The notes under the pieces are model-generated. The model saw only the letters and a list, made by a program, of their open reading frames with translations. It searched no databases and was not told the DNA's origin. A program made the translations under genes and the position numbers. From Kitasatospora aureofaciens (lineage in GTDB: Bacteria; Actinomycetota; Actinomycetes; Streptomycetales; Streptomycetaceae), in the NCBI RefSeq assembly GCF_001188955.3, contig NZ_JPRF03000014.1:62001-126000 (forward strand): 64,000 nucleotides of DNA. Direction: 5' to 3'. Shown here piece by piece: positions 37,102-45,487 of this stretch. Every line of letters begins with the position of its first letter. The stretch's first letter is position 1.

Positions 37102-37743
37102 ATGTCTGCTTTCAACTGCTCGAAGCCAGCGGAGCGTGCCGCGGGTCTGCGCGAGGCGGTGGCGGCGGTACGGCGCGGTGAACTGGTCGTCCTGCCCACC
37201 GACACCGTGTACGGCATCGGAGCCGACGCCTTCGCACCGGCGGCCGTCGCCCGGCTGCTGGAGGCCAAGGGACGCGGACGGAACATGCCCTCTCCGGTGC
37301 TGGTCGGCTCCTTGGCCGATCTGGACGCCCTGGTGGACGACCTGCCGCAAGTCGCGCGGGAGTTGGTGGCCGCGTTCTGGCCGGGCGGGCTGACCGTGGT
37401 CGCCCGCCACAAGCCGTCGCTCGCCTGGGACCTCGGCGACACCTCGGGAACGGTCGCCGTGCGCATGCCCGACCACCCGGTCGCCCTCGACCTGCTCAGG
37501 GCGACCGGACCGCTGGCTGTCTCCAGCGCGAACCTGACCGGTAAGCCGTCCCCGCAGGACTGCGGCTCCGCCCAGGGCATGCTCGGCGACGCTGTCGCCG
37601 TCTACCTGGACGGCGGGCCCACCGAAGCCGCGGTGCCGTCCTCGATCGTCGACGTCACCGGCGAGGTGCCGGTCCTGGTGCGCGCGGGCGCGATCAGCGC
37701 GATGCGGCTGCGCGAGGTCGCCCCGGGCCTGCGGGAGCGCTGA
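37102..37743 (+). CDS. L-threonylcarbamoyladenylate synthase-type protein (YrdC/Sua5/YciO)
   Basis: This 213-residue YrdC-domain protein has the substrate loop PTDTVYGIGADA, the K-x-R-type motif KGRGRNMPSPVL and SSANLTGKPSPQDCG. The family makes threonylcarbamoyl-AMP for the universal tRNA t6A base. It lacks the C-terminal Sua5 domain, as in short forms. Transcribed in the same direction as the MurF-like gene, 265 bases downstream of it. Its stop lies 137 bases before the nucleoside hydrolase gene. Confidence 0.83.
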   Translation: MSAFNCSKPAERAAGLREAVAAVRRGELVVLPTDTVYGIGADAFAPAAVARLLEAKGRGRNMPSPVLVGSLADLDALVDDLPQVARELVAAFWPGGLTVVARHKPSLAWDLGDTSGTVAVRMPDHPVALDLLRATGPLAVSSANLTGKPSPQDCGSAQGMLGDAVAVYLDGGPTEAAVPSSIVDVTGEVPVLVRAGAISAMRLREVAPGLRER

Positions 37744-37880
37744 ACGTCACGTGGCCGTGCCGGCCGGCACGGCCACGCCACGGGCGGTGACCAGACGCGC
37801 GGCGTACCGGAGCTGCCGGGCTGGTTCGATGCGCCGATATTCCGTTGGTGACGCACCGTCGGATCGGTACGGTCGCGGGC

Positions 37881-38754
37881 ATGGCAATCCCGATCGTGTT
37901 CGATATGGAGACCGGAGACCCCGACGACGTCTTCACCCTGTGCGCCCTCGCGACCCATCCGTGGGCACGCCTGGTGGCCGTGACGGTCATGCCCGGATCG
38001 GATGAGCAGGTCGGCATCGTCAAGCACCTGCTCGGGCGCCTCGGGGTGAGCGCGCCGGTCGGCGCGCACCGGCCCGGCGCCGACGTGAAGCCGGTGTCGG
38101 GCTTCCACCGCCGATGGCTTGGCAAGGTTCCGGCTCGCGAACCCGATGCCGAGGCCTGGCAGCTGCTGCGGGACGCCTTCTCCAGCGGGGACGCGACGCT
38201 GCTCACGGGGGCGCCGCCGAAGAATCCCGGCGTGCTCCTGGAGCGGGAACCGGACGTGCGCATCGCCCGCTGGGTCGCGCAGGGCGGCTTCGCCGGCGAC
38301 TCCGTCGTCCCGCCCGAACACCGTCTCCCCAAATTCGAGGGACGCGAGACCTGCCCGACGTTCAACTTCAACGGCGCTCCGGCCGCCGCGTTGAAGCTGC
38401 TGGAATCGCCCCACGTCGGTGAGCGGGTGCTCGTCTCGAAGAACGTCTGCCACGGCGTCGTCTACGACGGCGCGATGCACGCCGCCCTGTCGGCGCGGCG
38501 ACTCACACCCGGGATGGCGCTCGTGCGGGAGGGCATGGGGGTCTACCTGGCCAAGCGCCGCGCCGGCAAGGCCTTTCACGACCCGCTCGCGGCGGCCGTG
38601 GCCCTCGACGAATCCGTCTGCGCGTTCCGCGAGGTCGAGGTGTACCGCGAGCGCGGCGCCTGGGGTGCACGTCCGGCCGGCCGGCACCCGGACGCGGATC
38701 TCGGTCTCGGTCGACCACGCCCGATTCCTGGACGTCCTCACGGCTACCGGCTGA
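37881..38754 (+). pseudogene. Nucleoside-hydrolase-like gene with a C-terminal frameshift
   Basis: The N-terminal frame starts at ATG 37881 with MAIPIVFDMETGDPDDVFTL, a variant of the calcium-binding DxDxGxDD motif of inosine-uridine nucleoside hydrolases. It runs on to VEVYRERGAWGARPAG and then loses homology. The +1 frame continues TRTRISVSVDHARFLDVL and ends TATG at the TGA (38752-38754), the expected end of the family. The span is 874 bases, one base more than a multiple of three, with the shift in a GGCC-repeated stretch near 38672-38688. Either a real mutation or a sequencing or assembly error. A strong terminator at 38779-38826 follows the corrected end. Confidence 0.75.
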
Positions 38755-39072
38755 CGGCCCGCGATTGCGGCACGCAGGAAGAAGGCCTGGGCCTCACCGT
38801 TCGCGGTGAGGCCCAGGCCTTCTTCGTGCACCGTGTCGCCCGGTCGCTCGACAAGGCCCGGGAGGCGACCGGGCGGCGTTACCGCACAACGGGGTGGACT
38901 GCCCCCGGCCGGATGTGCACCGGATGTGCGCCGGGTTCGCGAGCACCTGACCCGAACGGCTCAGGTGGTCAGGGGCCCGCTGACTCGGATGCCTCACCCG
39001 GCGGGCGGCGCAACGAGGTTGGACCTACCGTGCGGTGCGAGGGGGTTACCCGAGCGAGAGGTGTCGACTGGC
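38755..39072 (+). other. Intergenic region with terminator
   Basis: These 318 bases include the terminator at 38779-38826, then a GC-rich stretch up to the YegP-like gene at 39073 with no recognisable gene. The uninterrupted frame that continues from the nucleoside hydrolase through here is the result of the frameshift. Confidence 0.5.
38779..38826 (+). terminator. Long hairpin with UUCG tetraloop
   Basis: A near-perfect 22-bp stem (38779-38800 with 38805-38826) is closed by the stable loop TTCG. It lies 25 bases after the natural end of the nucleoside hydrolase gene. Confidence 0.9.
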
Positions 39073-39261
39073 ATGGCTGGAAAATTCGAGCTGTACAAGG
39101 ACGAGAGCGGGATGCACCGGTTCCGGCTCAAGGCGAGCAACGGGTCCATCGTGGTGACCGGCGACCCGCAGGAGAGCAAGGACGACTGCCTGAAGAGCAT
39201 CGAGTCGATCCGCAAGCTCGCGCCGTACGCGGAGCTCAAGGAGACGGCCGGATCGTCCTGA
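39073..39261 (+). CDS. YegP/DUF1508-family small protein
   Basis: This 62-residue protein contains one copy of the YegP (DUF1508) unit: MAGKFELYKDESGMHRFRLK, then SNGSIVVTGDPQESKDDCLK and a final SIESIRKLAP. The unit is found singly or in tandem in many bacteria; its function is not established. ATG at 39073. It lies alone between a terminator and the glycosyltransferase operon. Identification is by strong motif match. Confidence 0.85.
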   Translation: MAGKFELYKDESGMHRFRLKASNGSIVVTGDPQESKDDCLKSIESIRKLAPYAELKETAGSS

Positions 39262-39373
39262 GGTTCGGACAGCGCTCGATGCGCGGGTCGGTGGTGCAAA
39301 TCGCCGACCCGCGTTCGCTTGTACGACAGATCCCTTTGGCCGGGTGCACGCCGGGCGCGGACACAACACGGGC

Positions 39374-40627
39374 ATGCGCGTCGCCATCGTCACCGAATCC
39401 TTCCCGCCCGAGGTCAACGGAGTCGCCCACAGCGTGCTGCGGACGGCCGAGCACCTGGTCCGCCGGGGCCACCGGCCCCTCGTCGTCACCCCCGCCCCGG
39501 CCCGTGGCGCCCAGTGCCCGTCCCGGAGCTTCGGCTCCGGGGCCGAGGGGGAGCGGATCCCCGTGGTGCACATCCCCTCGATGCCGCTTCCGGGCTACCC
39601 GCAGGTGCGGATCGCGCTGCCGAGCCGGCAGCTGACGGCCGCGCTCGCCGGGCACCGGCCGGACATCGTCCACCTGGCCAGCCCGTTCGTGCTCGGGGCA
39701 CGCGGGATGCAGGTCGCCGCCCGGCTCAAGGTGCCCGCCGTCGCCGTGTACCAGACCGACCTCGCCGGGTACGCCCACGCCTACCGCGCCGGGCGGGGCC
39801 TCGGGGAGGCCGCGGCCTGGCGGCGGATCCGGGCCGTGCACCGGGCCGCCGCCCGCACCCTGGCGCCGTCCACCCCGGCCGCACAGGACCTGACCGCGCA
39901 CGGGGTGCCCCGGGTGCAGTTGTGGCCGCGCGGGGTCGACTCCGTGCGTTTCCACCCGCGCCACCGCGACGAGGCGCTGCACCGGGCGCTCGCCCCGGGC
40001 GGGGAGGTGCTGGTCGGGTACGTCGGACGGCTGGCCCCCGAGAAGCGCGTCGACCTGCTGGCGGCCGCCTCCGCCCTGCCCGGGGTGCGGGTGGTGGTGG
40101 TCGGGGACGGGCCGTCGGCGCCCGGGCTGAGGGCGTCCATGCCCGGCGCGGTGTTCCTCGGCCGCCGCACCGGGGAGGAACTGGCCCGCTGTTTCGCCAC
40201 CCTGGACGTGTTCGTGCACACCGGCCCGCTGGAGACCTTCTGCCAGACCATCCAGGAGGCGATGGCCAGCGGCGTGCCGGTGATCGGTCCGGCGGCCGGC
40301 GGCCCGCTCGACCTGGTCGCCCACCACCGCACCGGACTGCTGGTGCCGCCCCGGGACGGCGCGGCGGTCGCCCGGGCGGTGGCCGCGCTGGCCGCCGAAC
40401 CGGCCCGGCGCGCCGCGTACGGGCAGGCGGGGCGCTCCGAGGTGACCGCCCGGACCTGGGAGGCGGTCGGGGACCTCCTGCTGCGGCACTACGCCGAGGT
40501 GCTGGCCGAGCACGGTGGCCTGCCCGCCTCCCTTCCTCCGGTGGTGGGGGCGGCTCCGGCCGAGCCCGTGGTCCCGGTCCTGCCGTCGGAGCTGCCCGAG
40601 GAGCTGCCGGAGGAGTTGTCGGCATGA
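39374..40627 (+). CDS. GT4-family glycosyltransferase
   Basis: This 417-residue enzyme has a GT-B fold. The N-terminal domain starts MRVAIVTESFPPEVNGVAHS, typical of the MgtA/PimB-like group; the C-terminal donor site includes GYVGRLAPEKRVDLL and the E-x7-E region ETFCQTIQEAMASGVPVIGP. It transfers a sugar (probably a hexose or mannose from GDP/UDP-sugar) onto an unidentified lipid or glycan at the membrane face. The final residues are Pro/Glu-rich. ATGA overlap with the next gene. Confidence 0.85.
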   Translation: MRVAIVTESFPPEVNGVAHSVLRTAEHLVRRGHRPLVVTPAPARGAQCPSRSFGSGAEGERIPVVHIPSMPLPGYPQVRIALPSRQLTAALAGHRPDIVHLASPFVLGARGMQVAARLKVPAVAVYQTDLAGYAHAYRAGRGLGEAAAWRRIRAVHRAAARTLAPSTPAAQDLTAHGVPRVQLWPRGVDSVRFHPRHRDEALHRALAPGGEVLVGYVGRLAPEKRVDLLAAASALPGVRVVVVGDGPSAPGLRASMPGAVFLGRRTGEELARCFATLDVFVHTGPLETFCQTIQEAMASGVPVIGPAAGGPLDLVAHHRTGLLVPPRDGAAVARAVAALAAEPARRAAYGQAGRSEVTARTWEAVGDLLLRHYAEVLAEHGGLPASLPPVVGAAPAEPVVPVLPSELPEELPEELSA

Positions 40628-41847
40628 CATCCCAGTCCCCCCGTACCGGACCTTTGACGATCGTGCGGCTCGCCAACTTCGTCACCCCGGTCTCCGGCGG
40701 CCTGCGCACCGCTCTGCGCCACCTGGGCGCCGGGTACCGGGCCGCCGGGCACCGGCCGGTGCTGATCGTGCCCGGCGAGCGGCGTTCCACGGAGGAGACC
40801 GAACAGGGCCTGGTGATCACCCTGCCCGGCCCGGAACTGCCGGCCGGCGGCGGCTACCGGCTGCTCACCGACCGGCGCGCGGTGGCCGCCGAACTCACCC
40901 GGCTCAGCCCCGACCGGCTCGAGGTGTCCGACCGCACGACCCTGCGCTGGACGGGAAGTTGGGCCCGGCGGCACGGCGTGCGCTCGGTGATGGTCTCGCA
41001 CGAGAGCGCCACCGGGGTGCTGCGCACCTGGGGTGTGCCCGGCCCGCTCGCCGTCGCGGCCGCCGACCGGCTCAACGCCGCCACCGCCCGCGCCTACGAC
41101 TCGGTGCTCTGCACCACCGACTGGGCGGCCGCGGAGTTCCGCCGGATCGGCGTGCCCAACCTGGTCCGGGCCCCGCTCGGGGTGGACCTGACCGCGATGC
41201 GGCCGCTGCCCGCCGTCGCCCGCGCGGCGCAGCGGGCCCGCTACGCGGCGCCAAAGGACGTACTGCTCGTCCTCTGCTCACGGCTGTCCCCGGAGAAACG
41301 GCCCGAGCGCGCGATCGAGGCGCTGGCCCGGCTGCGGGCGCGCGGGCTGCCCGCCGTCCTGGTGGTGGCCGGGACCGGTCCACTGCGGCCGCGGCTGGCC
41401 TCCCGGGCCGCGCGGCTGCGGCAGCCGGTGCGCTTCCTCGGCCACCTCGACGGGCGTGCGGAGCTGGCCGGGCTGCTGGGCAGTGCGGACGTGGTGCTGG
41501 CGCCCGGGCCGGTGGAGACCTTCGGGCTGGCCGCGATGGAGGCGCTGGCCTGCGGAACACCGGTCGCGGTCAGCCGCTCCTCCGCGCTGCCCGGACTGAT
41601 CGGACCCGCCGGGGTGGCCGCCGCCGACACCGGGGCCGGATTCGCCCGCGCCGTAGGGCAGTTGCTGGCCCGGCCGGAGGAGGCACGGCGGGCCGCCGCC
41701 CGGGCTCAGGCCGAGCGGTACGGCTGGCCGACGGCGGTGGAGGCCTTCCTGGCGGCGCACGGGGTGCGGAGCTGCGGCGCGGCGAAGGTGTCCGATCCTG
41801 CTGCGGCGGAAGGGGTTCGGAATGAGCGTGCTGGACGCCTGGCCTGA
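40624..41847 (+). CDS. GT4-family glycosyltransferase
   Basis: This second GT-B enzyme has 407 residues and is related to the previous one. The N-terminal half begins with TIVRLANFVTPVSGGLRTAL, and the donor half has CSRLSPEKRPERAIEAL and ETFGLAAMEALACGTPVAVS. The ATG at 40624 overlaps the previous stop. Two successive GT4 enzymes and an esterase suggest stepwise building of a surface glycolipid or polysaccharide. The extreme C-terminus overlaps the esterase start by 26 bases. Confidence 0.85.
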   Translation: MTSQSPRTGPLTIVRLANFVTPVSGGLRTALRHLGAGYRAAGHRPVLIVPGERRSTEETEQGLVITLPGPELPAGGGYRLLTDRRAVAAELTRLSPDRLEVSDRTTLRWTGSWARRHGVRSVMVSHESATGVLRTWGVPGPLAVAAADRLNAATARAYDSVLCTTDWAAAEFRRIGVPNLVRAPLGVDLTAMRPLPAVARAAQRARYAAPKDVLLVLCSRLSPEKRPERAIEALARLRARGLPAVLVVAGTGPLRPRLASRAARLRQPVRFLGHLDGRAELAGLLGSADVVLAPGPVETFGLAAMEALACGTPVAVSRSSALPGLIGPAGVAAADTGAGFARAVGQLLARPEEARRAAARAQAERYGWPTAVEAFLAAHGVRSCGAAKVSDPAAAEGVRNERAGRLA

Positions 41848-42736
41848 CCGGACGGCGGAGGAACGGCCCGCTGAGGAGGGGCCGGCGGAGGAACGGCCGG
41901 CGGCCCGCGAGCTGCTGCGCTTCGTCGCGCTCGGGGACTCGCTGACGGAAGGGGTCGGGGACCAGGTCGACGCCCGGTGGCGCGGCTGGGCCGCGCTCCT
42001 CGCCCGATCGCTGGCGCCCGAGGGCCGGACGGTCGAGTTCACCAACCTGGCGTGCAGCGGGGCGCTGACCGCCGACCTGTCGGAACGCCAGCTCCCGGCG
42101 GCACTGGCCCGCCGGCCCCAGTTGGCGGCGGTCCTGGTCGGCGGCAACGACACCCTGCGGACCGGCTTCGACATCCGGCGCACCACCATGGAACTGGACG
42201 CCACTCTGGGCGAACTCTCCGGCGCGGGCGCGGTGTTGCTGACCGCCTGCCTGCCCGACCCCGGCATGCTGCTCCGACTCCCCTCACCGCTCGCCCGGCC
42301 GCTGGCCCGACGGATGCGGGCGGTCAACACCGTGGTGCACGCCCTCACCGCGCGGCACCGGGCGATCCACCTCCACATCGCCGACCTGCCCTGGTGCGCC
42401 CGACGGGGACTGCTGAGCGTCGACCGCCTCCACCCCAGCGCCGAGGGCCACCACCTGATCGCCCGGCGCTTCCACGCACTGCTCACCACGGCCGGCCACC
42501 CCCTCGGCCCGCCACCCGCCGCCGAACCCGCCGAAGCCCCACCGGGCCTGGGCGCCGACCTGTGGTGGATGGCCACCCAGGGCACCCGCTGGGTCGCCGC
42601 CCGCAGCACCGACCTGCTCCCGGGCCTGCTCGCCCTGGCCGCCGCCGAGGGCGCCGCCCGGCTGCGCGGCTCCAGCGGACGGCACGACGACCAGATGGCC
42701 CGGGCAACGGCCCGGGCCCTCGCGGAGCTGGGGTGA
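41822..42736 (+). CDS. SGNH/GDSL-family hydrolase
   Basis: This 304-residue esterase-like protein has the block I motif FVALGDSLTEGVGD with catalytic Ser, then GGNDTLR (block III) and the C-terminal DRLHPSAEGHHLIA with Asp and His. No signal peptide is visible; the first 30 residues are a Glu/Pro-rich linker. It may deacylate the product of the two linked glycosyltransferases, but this is inferred from the operon. The tail beyond residue 220 is Ala/Pro-rich. Confidence 0.8.
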   Translation: MSVLDAWPDRTAEERPAEEGPAEERPAARELLRFVALGDSLTEGVGDQVDARWRGWAALLARSLAPEGRTVEFTNLACSGALTADLSERQLPAALARRPQLAAVLVGGNDTLRTGFDIRRTTMELDATLGELSGAGAVLLTACLPDPGMLLRLPSPLARPLARRMRAVNTVVHALTARHRAIHLHIADLPWCARRGLLSVDRLHPSAEGHHLIARRFHALLTTAGHPLGPPPAAEPAEAPPGLGADLWWMATQGTRWVAARSTDLLPGLLALAAAEGAARLRGSSGRHDDQMARATARALAELG

Positions 42737-42850
42737 CGGCATGCGACCGGGTGCCGCGGTCGCAGCGGCTGGGCATGTACACCGTGTGACGGCACGTCAC
42801 CCGGTGGTGATCGGCACAGGGTCGGCGCGGGAACCATCGGGTCTGCGGGG

Positions 42851-44086
42851 GTGTCGTCCCCGGGGAGCGATGTGGTGGAAGGAGCCGGGGTGGAGACGTC
42901 GGACAGGGCGGGACGGGGGATTCTGGCGGCGGCCGGGGTGCTGTTCCCGGACGGGCAGGGGCGGGTGATGGTGGTGCGGCTGCCGTACGACCGGAAGCAC
43001 CCGGTGGCGGTCCCGGGCGGCGGGTGGGAGCCCGCCGACCGCTCTCCGCGGGAGACGGCGGCGCGGGAGATCGCCGAGGAGCTGGGGTTCACGCCGCAGC
43101 TGGGGCCCTTGGCGTGTGTCGACTGGGCGCTCTCCCCGAGCCGCCCGCCGATCGTGGCGTACCTGTACTGGGGTGAGCCGCTGACGGCGGAGCAGGTGGC
43201 GGCGATCCGGCCGGACGCGGCGGAGGTCGGCGGGTGGGTGTGGCTGACGGCGGAGGAGGCGGCGCACGCCCTGCCGCCCCGGCTGTCCCGCCGCGTGACG
43301 GCCTGTCTGCGGGCGCCGCGCACGGCCGGGCCGCTGGAGCTGGAGGACAGCCGGCCGGTCGGGCACACCCTGTACGAGCTGGCCGCCGACGGACCGGTGC
43401 CCGAGTACACCGGGCTGGCCGCCGCGCCGGGCCTGGGGGCGGCGACCGGGACGGGCCCGACCGGCGCGCAGCCGCCGGAGCCACCGGAGCCGCTGGAGCC
43501 ACTGGAGCCGCCGATGGACCGGGACACCTACTACGCGACCCGGCCGCGGATCCGGGCGAAGGCGCGGGCCCTGTTCACGGACGCCGACGGGAGGGTGCTG
43601 CTGGTACGACTGCGGCCGTGGTCCGATCCGGACGAGCAGTACTGGACGCTGCCGGGCGGCGGGGTCGAGGCGGACCGGGAGACGCCCCGGACGGCGGCGC
43701 GCCGGGAGATCCGCGAGGAGCTTGGCTGGGAGGTCGAGCCCGGACGGCTGCTGGCGCTGGACTGGCAGCCCGGGGCGGCGGCCGGTCCCGGCGCGAATCC
43801 GGCCACCGGCCGGGACACCGCCGTCCTGGTGTACCTGTACGACGGCGGCACGGTGTCGGAGGAACTGCTCGACTCGATCGCGCTGCAGGAGCATGAGCTG
43901 GTGGAGTGGCGGCTCTGCGCGCCGACCGAGGCGCGGGCGCTGCTGCGGGGGCCGTCCTGGGACCGGGTGGCGGCCGCGCTGGCCGCCCGGGAGCGGTCGG
44001 CCGGGCCGGCCGAGCTGGTGGGCGGGCAGGCGGTTGGGGACCGTCCGGCGGGTGAAGACTGGGGGCATGCAGAACGCGATCACTGA
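42851..44086 (+). CDS. Double-domain Nudix hydrolase
   Basis: This 411-residue protein contains two Nudix domains. The first has GGGWEPADRSPRETAAREIA then EELGF (about residues 55-80). The second, after a Pro/Glu-rich linker near residue 205, has GGGVEADRETPRTAARREIR then EELGW. Both boxes keep the essential REx2EE core. Nudix enzymes hydrolyse nucleoside diphosphate-linked or related molecules; the substrate is unknown. The start is GTG 42851. It overlaps the next gene by 20 bases. Confidence 0.83.
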   Translation: MSSPGSDVVEGAGVETSDRAGRGILAAAGVLFPDGQGRVMVVRLPYDRKHPVAVPGGGWEPADRSPRETAAREIAEELGFTPQLGPLACVDWALSPSRPPIVAYLYWGEPLTAEQVAAIRPDAAEVGGWVWLTAEEAAHALPPRLSRRVTACLRAPRTAGPLELEDSRPVGHTLYELAADGPVPEYTGLAAAPGLGAATGTGPTGAQPPEPPEPLEPLEPPMDRDTYYATRPRIRAKARALFTDADGRVLLVRLRPWSDPDEQYWTLPGGGVEADRETPRTAARREIREELGWEVEPGRLLALDWQPGAAAGPGANPATGRDTAVLVYLYDGGTVSEELLDSIALQEHELVEWRLCAPTEARALLRGPSWDRVAAALAARERSAGPAELVGGQAVGDRPAGEDWGHAERDH

Positions 44087-44468
44087 GGTGCTGACCGGTC
44101 GGCGGGTCGAGGCGGTCAACGGCGGAGGCGGGCTCGCCCTGCGGCTCGACGGGCCGGTGACCGTACGGGTGGCACACGAATTCCGCTTCGCGGCGCCGTC
44201 CTTCGCCGCGCCGTCGGAGGTCGAGCACTTCTTCCCGGCGCTGACCGTCCGGCCGACCCCCTCCCTGCTGGCGCTGGTCGGACGGACAGTCGGCGCCGCC
44301 CGGGTCACCCCGGCCGGCGGCCTGGAGCTGGGCTTCGCGGAGGGCGGTGCGCTGTCCGTACCGCCGCACGCGCTGGTCGCACCGTGGAGCGTGCTGACCC
44401 CGGAGGGGGCGGTGTGTGCGGGGCTGCCGGGCGGGGAGGTGCGGTGGACGGAGCCCGGCGGGGCGTGA
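44067..44468 (+). CDS. DUF6188-like hypothetical protein
   Basis: This 133-residue soluble protein has an all-beta look (EVLTGRRVEAVNGGGGLALR, VTVRVAHEFRFAAP, RVTPAGGLELGFAEGGAL) and resembles the DUF6188 family of streptomycetes. It starts at ATG 44067, inside the end of the Nudix gene (20-base overlap), so it is likely part of that transcript. Function unknown; family call is from memory. Confidence 0.6.
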   Translation: MQNAITEVLTGRRVEAVNGGGGLALRLDGPVTVRVAHEFRFAAPSFAAPSEVEHFFPALTVRPTPSLLALVGRTVGAARVTPAGGLELGFAEGGALSVPPHALVAPWSVLTPEGAVCAGLPGGEVRWTEPGGA

Positions 44469-44555
44469 GCCGCCGCCGGGGCTTCTTCCGGGGCTTCTTC
44501 CGAGGGCCTCGTCCGGGGGGCCTCGTCCGCAAAGTCCTTCGCGGGCCGGTGCCGG

Positions 44556-44930
44556 TCAGACCTCCAGGTCGGCCTCGACCCTGGTGAGCTGGTGGCGGGC
44601 CATGGCCAGGTTGGCGCGGCTCTTGTCCAGCGCGAGGTAGAGGAACAGGCCCTTGCCGGTGCGGCCGCCGAGCGGACGGATCAGGTGGTACTGGCTGGTC
44701 AGCGTGATCAGGATGTCCTCGATGCCGTCCTGCAGGCCGAGCATGTCCATGGTCCGCATCTTGGCGCGCACCACGTCGGTGTTCCCGGCCGCCGCCACGT
44801 TGAGGTCCAGGCCGCCGGGGCCGTCGAGGGTGGCGAGCGCCATGCCGCTGTTGTAGTCCACCAGGGCCGCGCCGATGGCGCCCTCGATGGAGGTCATGGC
44901 CTGCTTGAGTGCGCCTGCTGCGTCGGTCAT
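44556..44930 (-). CDS. Roadblock/LC7-domain protein
   Basis: This 124-residue single roadblock/LC7 domain has the typical alternation of helix and strands (IEGAIGAALVDYNSGMALAT, ANLAMARHQL). In streptomycetes such proteins pair with small GTPases and control membrane or division functions (conservon-like). It is the last of four genes transcribed together on the minus strand. The ATG at 44930 follows an AGGAG box. No GTPase gene is in the window. Confidence 0.85.
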   Translation of the reverse strand: MTDAAGALKQAMTSIEGAIGAALVDYNSGMALATLDGPGGLDLNVAAAGNTDVVRAKMRTMDMLGLQDGIEDILITLTSQYHLIRPLGGRTGKGLFLYLALDKSRANLAMARHQLTRVEADLEV

Positions 44931-45009
44931 TCTGTTCAGCTCCTGTTGGGTGGTTCTGGTTGGCGGTGGGTCGATCAGGGGTGTTCGGTCGGCGGTGTCG
45001 GGCGGCTGG

Positions 45010-45453
45010 TCAGCCCGGGTCGCGCGGGTCCTTGGGCGTCAGGGCGTCGTTGAGCAGCTCGGCGATGCGCCGGGCGCAGCGGCGGGCCTCCAGGTGGAGC
45101 CGGCCGACGTTGACGTCCGGGTGCGCCAGCAGGGTCAGCACGCAGCTGCCGCCGGCCGCGTAGGTGGCGACGTAGCCGTGCTCGCCGCGCACCACCGACT
45201 CGCGGAACTCGCCCTGGCCGGTGGTGTCGGCGAGCCGCTGGGCGAGCGAGAGCGAGGCCGCCGTCATCGCGGCCAGGCCGGAGGGCTCGGCCCCGTGGGT
45301 GTCGTGCGCGACCAGCAGGCCGTCCACGCTGGCCACCAGGCCGCCCGCGAGGTGCGGGACGCGGCGTTTGACGGCGCGGAGTTCGGCGAGCAGCTCGGTC
45401 TCCAAGGCGATCAGTTGTCTCCTTCCGACACGCTGCTTGAGCGCCCGCCTCAT
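45010..45453 (-). CDS. Roadblock/LC7-domain protein
   Basis: This 147-residue protein has a charged N-terminal helix (residues 1-30) and one roadblock/LC7 domain (GGLVASVDGLLVAHDTHG and TGQGEFRESVVRGEHGYVAT). It belongs to the same set as the genes at 44556 and 46588, forming a likely heteromeric GTPase-regulatory module. It lies 79 bases before the third roadblock gene and starts 34 bases after the regulator gene. Confidence 0.83.
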   Translation of the reverse strand: MRRALKQRVGRRQLIALETELLAELRAVKRRVPHLAGGLVASVDGLLVAHDTHGAEPSGLAAMTAASLSLAQRLADTTGQGEFRESVVRGEHGYVATYAAGGSCVLTLLAHPDVNVGRLHLEARRCARRIAELLNDALTPKDPRDPG

Positions 45454-45487
45454 GGCCGGTACGACGGGGTCGCGGGCGGAGAGTGGC

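Noticed and set aside
37881..39635. Nucleoside hydrolase read through to a much longer protein
   Set aside because: Homology ends at the frameshift near 38680; the extra part crosses a strong terminator and antisense-like sequence.
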